In this document: positions 60,365-64,000 of the stretch, one piece after another
Layout of the letters: the number at the start of each line of letters is the position of its first letter
Position numbering within the stretch: the first letter of the stretch is position 1
From: Haloactinospora alba
GTDB lineage: Bacteria; Actinomycetota; Actinomycetes; Streptosporangiales; Streptosporangiaceae
Direction: 5' to 3'
Length of the DNA stretch: 64,000 nucleotides
Assembly: GCF_006717075.1 (NCBI RefSeq)
Contig: NZ_VFQC01000001.1
Span: forward strand, 2,403,501 to 2,467,500
Program-made: the position numbers and the translations under genes
The notes under the pieces: model-generated
Told to the model about the DNA's origin: nothing
The model's database searches: none
What the model saw: the letters and a program-made list of their open reading frames with translations, nothing else

Positions 60365-61762
60365 CTAATCCTGCTGGGACCCCGCGTTACGGCGTTCGGC
60401 CGCCGCCGCTACCGACCCCTGCACCTGTTGGAACGCGTCGGAACCCGAGCCCTCCTCCGCGGCGGATTTCCGCTTCTCCCCGGAGGGGCGTTTGGACGAC
60501 CGCTCTCCGAGCTCGGGCAGCATCCTGGCCAACACCATCGTGGACAGCGTCGAGGCCTCACTGCTCTCGCCCTGCGTTCGCACCACCAACGGCTCCGGCG
60601 CGTGCTCCGCCAGAGTCGCGCCCACGTCGATCCGGCGCCGGGCGAGCTCGTACTGCAGCATGGCGCGGTTGTCCCGGTAGGAGGTGGCCAGCCGCCGCTG
60701 GGCTTTCGCCTCGTTCTGCGCCGCGACCAGATCCGCCCGGCCCCGGGTCTCGATCTCGTCCCGCACCCGCTGCGCTTCGGTCTCCTGCTCCTCCAACGTC
60801 TGGGCGACGTCCTTGCGGGCCTTGTTCACCGCCGCGTTGACCTCGACGATCTTGGCGTCCCGGGTCTTCTTGGAGCGTTCGATGTCCATCAGCAGCGTGT
60901 CGATCCGGCGCTTACGCGTGAGCTCCCACTCCTGCTCGTAGGCGGTGAGCTCCTTGGCCACCCGTTCCCGGGTCGCCAGGTGCTGCTGGTACTGGCTGGG
61001 GAGCTGCACGTCGGGGATGTTGCACCCCATGATCTGCACGCCGTAGCGGCTCAGCTGCCGGTTGAGCAGGTCCTGCATGTCGGCGACGTCGGAGCCGCGC
61101 AGGTCGTAGGCGCTCTCGGTGAGCACCCGCCGGCTGCGCTGGCGGATCGCGTCCTGCACCGCGTTGGACAGCACGAGGTCGAAGTTACTGGCCCCGATCG
61201 TCCGGACGAACGCCACCGCGTCGGTGATGCGGAACTTCAGGAAGAACTCGATCGACTTCAGCGGGACGTTCTCGTGCGTGGGGCACGCCAGGACCGGTGC
61301 GGTGTAGGGAACCTCGGTGGAGATGTCCACCACGAAGTCCACGCGCGACCACGGGTGCCACAGGTAGTGCCGCCCCGGGTCGAGCTGGCCCACCACGGCC
61401 CCGTATTTCGTCAGGATCCCGATCGTTCCCTGCTCGATCTCCACGACCGCGGAACGCCACCACCACAGCAGGCCCAGTGCCATGGCGATCAGCGCGACCA
61501 CCGCCACGGGCGTCGCGGTCCAGCCCACGAACGCCTGGGCCCCGACCGTGAGCAGCATCAGGGTGGTCAGCAGCATGTACACCGCGAACCAGACCAGCAT
61601 CGTCCACGTCAGTCCGCGGCTGTCCCGGGGGATCACGACCGGGACGAGCGCTCCCTGGTCTCCGCCGCGTAGCAGGCGGGCGATGTCGCCCCAGGAGGCG
61701 AGCGCCTCCTTGATGCTGGACCCGTTGTGCTTCGGCGGGGATGTCTCAGTGGCCTGGCTCAT
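60365..61762 (-). CDS. SPFH-domain (stomatin/flotillin-like) membrane protein (2nd gene)
   Basis: 465 residues. Two membrane helices (LVWFAVYMLLTTLMLLTVG, VAVVALIAMALGLLWWW) precede an SPFH domain (VEIEQGTIGILTKYGAVVGQLDPGRHY, LKSIEFFLKFRITDAVAFVR) and a long coiled coil (about 265-400). Such proteins form oligomeric rings at membranes, as in lipid microdomains or with proteases. The tail is Ser/Arg-rich. The start overlaps the end of the other SPFH gene by 4 bases, and the two are coupled. No NfeD partner is present. Confidence 0.88.
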   Translation of the reverse strand: MSQATETSPPKHNGSSIKEALASWGDIARLLRGGDQGALVPVVIPRDSRGLTWTMLVWFAVYMLLTTLMLLTVGAQAFVGWTATPVAVVALIAMALGLLWWWRSAVVEIEQGTIGILTKYGAVVGQLDPGRHYLWHPWSRVDFVVDISTEVPYTAPVLACPTHENVPLKSIEFFLKFRITDAVAFVRTIGASNFDLVLSNAVQDAIRQRSRRVLTESAYDLRGSDVADMQDLLNRQLSRYGVQIMGCNIPDVQLPSQYQQHLATRERVAKELTAYEQEWELTRKRRIDTLLMDIERSKKTRDAKIVEVNAAVNKARKDVAQTLEEQETEAQRVRDEIETRGRADLVAAQNEAKAQRRLATSYRDNRAMLQYELARRRIDVGATLAEHAPEPLVVRTQGESSEASTLSTMVLARMLPELGERSSKRPSGEKRKSAAEEGSGSDAFQQVQGSVAAAAERRNAGSQQD

Positions 61763-63462
61763 TCGGTGCCCTCCTGGTCCGGAGCGGTGCGCGGCACGCC
61801 GGTGGAGTCCGCACCCTCCGGCGGTGCGTCGGTGACCGCGCTCAGCTTCTCGTCGAGGTCCTCATCGGTCACGGAGTCGCGGATCTCCGCGACCTGGTCC
61901 TCACCGGTGTCGGAGTCGGCGCTGTCCTCCGCGTCCGGCACCACCGAACGCTCCTCGGCCTCCAGCAGCTCGTTGATCTCGGCCTCCCGTTCGGAGATCC
62001 GATCCGAGATCTCCGACAGCCGCTCCCGGATAGCTGCCATGTCCTCCTCGGAGAACAGGGAGGCGTCGGTCTCGCCGATGATGCTGCGCGCGATACTCAG
62101 GAAGTTCACGCTGTCGGTGTCGCCGTCCCCAATGTGCAGTACCTGCGGGAGGCTGTCAGCGACGGACTCCAGCTTGTCCAACAGCTCCTTCTGGTAGCGG
62201 TAGTCGAGGATCTCCGGTGCCTCGGCGGCGCTGACCGCGCGGATGTCCAGGGCCTGGGCCTCCAGCAGGGCCGCGTTGGCGTTAGCGGTGCTCTCCGCCT
62301 CGACGAAACGCTTCCGCGCCACGGCCCGGGCCCGGTTGGACTCGCGCTCCAGCGCCGTGTCCATCTGCGCCTGGTACTGGGCGATCTCGGCCTGGATGGA
62401 GGAGAGCCGCTCGTTGAGCGAGGCGAGTTCCTTGTTCAGGTCCCCCTCGTTCTGCTCCTTGCGGAGCTGCAGCTCGTACTCGTAGGTGTAGGCCTCCTTC
62501 TCCACCCGGACCATCTCCGGAGCGGCCAGGTCCATCCGGTACTCCTGGTTGGAGGGTTCGGCGTGGGTGATGTTGGCGTTGGTCAGCCGCACCGCCGGCA
62601 GGAACTGCTGGTTGAGCTGCTCCAGGAGGTCCGCGGTGTTCTCCCCGACCATGTCGTAGATCCCGGAGGCCTCCTGACCGTAGATCAGGCTCCGCGTGGT
62701 CTCGCTGACCGCGTTGTTCAGCTTCTCCTCGAACCCCTGGACCGCGCCGAGCACGAAGATGAACTGTTCCGGGTCCTCGATCCGGAACTGCACGAACAGG
62801 TCGATCGAGGCCTGGACCCCGCTCTTGGTCGGCGCCTCGCGTATCGGGGCGTTGAACGGGTACTCCCGTGTGGTGTTCACGATGTAGGAGACGCGTTTCC
62901 ACGGGTTGAAGAGGGTGACGCGCCCCGGGCCGACGACCTCTTCGAGCTTGCCGAACTTCGTGATGAGCGCCTGGCAGCCGTCCGGCACCATGACCATCCC
63001 CCGACGCCACCACACGAACGCGGCGAACCCGATCAGGACGACCCAGTAGTGCACCCCGAACCAGGGGTTCAGCAGCGCCGGGACACCGATCACCAGGGTG
63101 AAGTAGGGGTAGGTGGCCAGCTGTCCGATCACCCCCGCCACCGCCAGGAGGATCACGGGCAGTAGGGCGGTGAAGGTCCGGCCACGCGGGATCACCATCG
63201 GGCAGATGACGTGCACCGACCCGTTGTTGTCCCGGTCGAAAGAACTGCGGTTGAGGGCCTCGCCCGCGTTGTCCAGCGAGGTGCTCTGCTGCTCGATCCT
63301 GGTGCCGACCGAGGCGCCCTGTTCTCGGGCGGCCAGGAAGTCTCCGGGATCGAGTCCGCTTCCCTCAGCTGCCTCGCCGACCGCGTTGGTGACCGCCTCC
63401 TTCGCGTCGCCGCCCTGGGCGATCGTGGTAGCGGCCCCACGCACATTCTCCGCGAAGGACAT
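61759..63462 (-). CDS. SPFH-domain (stomatin/flotillin-like) membrane protein (1st gene)
   Basis: 567 residues. Two membrane segments lie near 95-175, followed by the SPFH domain (VMVPDGCQALITKFGKLEEVVGPGRVTLFNPW, VQASIDLFVQFRIEDPEQF) and a coiled coil around 380-470, then an acidic tail with an amphipathic DMAAIRERLSEISDRISEREAEINELLEAEE helix. Its N-terminal 90 residues are a soluble extension (AENVRGAATTIAQGG). The ATG at 63462 follows AAGGAG. It is first in the two-gene operon and shares the SPFH fold with the second protein, so the two may form a mixed ring. Confidence 0.88.
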   Translation of the reverse strand: MSFAENVRGAATTIAQGGDAKEAVTNAVGEAAEGSGLDPGDFLAAREQGASVGTRIEQQSTSLDNAGEALNRSSFDRDNNGSVHVICPMVIPRGRTFTALLPVILLAVAGVIGQLATYPYFTLVIGVPALLNPWFGVHYWVVLIGFAAFVWWRRGMVMVPDGCQALITKFGKLEEVVGPGRVTLFNPWKRVSYIVNTTREYPFNAPIREAPTKSGVQASIDLFVQFRIEDPEQFIFVLGAVQGFEEKLNNAVSETTRSLIYGQEASGIYDMVGENTADLLEQLNQQFLPAVRLTNANITHAEPSNQEYRMDLAAPEMVRVEKEAYTYEYELQLRKEQNEGDLNKELASLNERLSSIQAEIAQYQAQMDTALERESNRARAVARKRFVEAESTANANAALLEAQALDIRAVSAAEAPEILDYRYQKELLDKLESVADSLPQVLHIGDGDTDSVNFLSIARSIIGETDASLFSEEDMAAIRERLSEISDRISEREAEINELLEAEERSVVPDAEDSADSDTGEDQVAEIRDSVTDEDLDEKLSAVTDAPPEGADSTGVPRTAPDQEGTE

Positions 63463-63743
63463 AGGTTCCGACTCCTTGCCAAGTTTCCGAATGGCGGATC
63501 CGACGCGGTCGCCGCCGACACGGTTCCGATACTCGTCGAACGGCGGACCGCGCTGTCGCGCCAGCAGGTAGGTCGCCCCTCCTCCCCGACTCTGGGCCGG
63601 GGGGTGGCGGGAACGGTTCCACCGGACGCTACCGTCGGTTCCGGAAGACACCGACGGCCCTGGTCACCAGCCAGCGCAACCGGACTGTGTGTTTCGACTG
63701 CTCCGGCGCCCTGCTGGTTCCAACCATGACGAGGAGATTTCGA
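63463..63743. other. Divergent intergenic region upstream of the SPFH operon
   Basis: No gene seen; it separates the SPFH operon from a plus-strand membrane gene. Promoters are not clear by eye. Confidence 0.4.
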
Positions 63744-64000
63744 TGCGACGCGTTCCCGGGACGGTATTCAGCACGGTCGGACTCATCGGCGGCTACGCCG
63801 TCGCGCGCGGGACCCGCAGGCGCGCACTCGGTGGTGCGGTGATGGCCGCCTGCGGGGTGCCGGCGTTCGAGAGTTGGCGGCGCAGGAGTGGTGTGGCGGC
63901 AGCGGCAGCGGTCACGGGCGGCTACGTGGGCGCGGCGGCCGTCTCCCACCCGCTGGCGAAGAAGCTGGGAGCCTGGCCGTCCGTGTTCGCCGTGACCGCG
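63744..64000 (+). CDS. Hypothetical membrane protein, N-terminal part
   Basis: Cut by the right window edge; 85 codons are visible from an ATG at 63744, which follows GAGGAG. The product has repeated Gly/Ala-rich hydrophobic stretches (VFSTVGLIGGYAVARGTRRRALGG, AAVTGGYVGAAAVSHPLAKKLGAW) and a basic character; it is probably a small integral membrane protein. It is divergent from the SPFH operon. No family recognised. Confidence 0.65.

Noticed and set aside
1-64000. CRISPR array, prophage, intact transposase, rRNA or tRNA genes
   Set aside because: No regularly spaced repeats, phage structural genes, transposase motifs or RNA gene sequences were seen.

Overview
The window is about 64 kb of very GC-rich DNA with strong third-position G/C bias and frequent GTG/TTG starts. 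Genes are tightly packed with short overlaps. The content is chromosomal core plus ordinary accessory genes of a filamentous actinomycete: a HrdB-type principal sigma factor close to a second type IIA topoisomerase pair (parE- and parC-like), DUF3145, DUF5998, DUF5709, DUF1707, DUF2203 and DUF7455 proteins, a Cds1-type cysteine desulfhydrase and a SpoIIE phosphatase. The mix resembles Nocardiopsaceae (Nocardiopsis and relatives); this is inference from gene content, not a database match. I saw no rRNA, tRNA, CRISPR array, prophage or intact transposase.

Layout. 1-4.1 kb: a DeoR-type regulator running off the left edge, divergent from ptsI (PTS enzyme I), then an aldo/keto reductase-TetR pair with an operator inside its own promoter. 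4.1-11.6 kb: two tandem LtrA-type membrane proteins, a PIG-L deacetylase, a PEBP-family protein, a HAD hydrolase, an ATP-grasp enzyme and two DUF1707 membrane proteins. 11.6-16.1 kb: DUF3145 and, divergently, a three-gene unit of ECF-like sigma factor, small beta-domain protein and TPR-CHAT caspase-like protease. This unit is the most interesting candidate system here. 16.2-20.1 kb: DUF2203, anhydro-N-acetylmuramic acid kinase, a sodium/solute symporter and DUF5709. 20.2-28.7 kb: MBL hydrolase/enoyl-CoA hydratase, phosphodiesterase/DUF5998, a GNAT-acyl-CoA-synthetase fusion, a PfkB kinase, a deaminase and two small genes, one a 35-residue four-cysteine peptide.

28.7-35 kb: a complete seven-gene Mrp (mnhABCDEFG) Na+/H+ antiporter operon on the minus strand, mostly with stop/start overlaps. 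35.3-42.4 kb: parC-like and parE-like topoisomerase genes flanking a TPR protein, Cds1 and an RDD protein. 42.4-51.4 kb: DUF7455, a small unknown, a proline-rich membrane protein, YaaA, an unknown 342-residue protein, HrdB and a PAS-PAS-GAF-SpoIIE phosphatase. 51.8-58.1 kb: a three-helix-bundle protein, a 546-residue unknown, a tyrosine phosphatase, a sugar nucleotidyltransferase and a membrane-anchored protein with two CbxX-type AAA+ domains. 58.2-64 kb: RNase HII, a membrane protein, a 64-residue protein, two coupled SPFH (stomatin/flotillin-like) genes and a membrane protein cut by the right edge.

Many gene ends are marked by strong GC-rich hairpins, usually without a clear U-tract. A small dispersed palindromic repeat recurs at three places (about 7.56, 23.75 and 55.5 kb), with a possible half-copy at 42.6 kb. 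All functional calls are made by eye from motifs and context.
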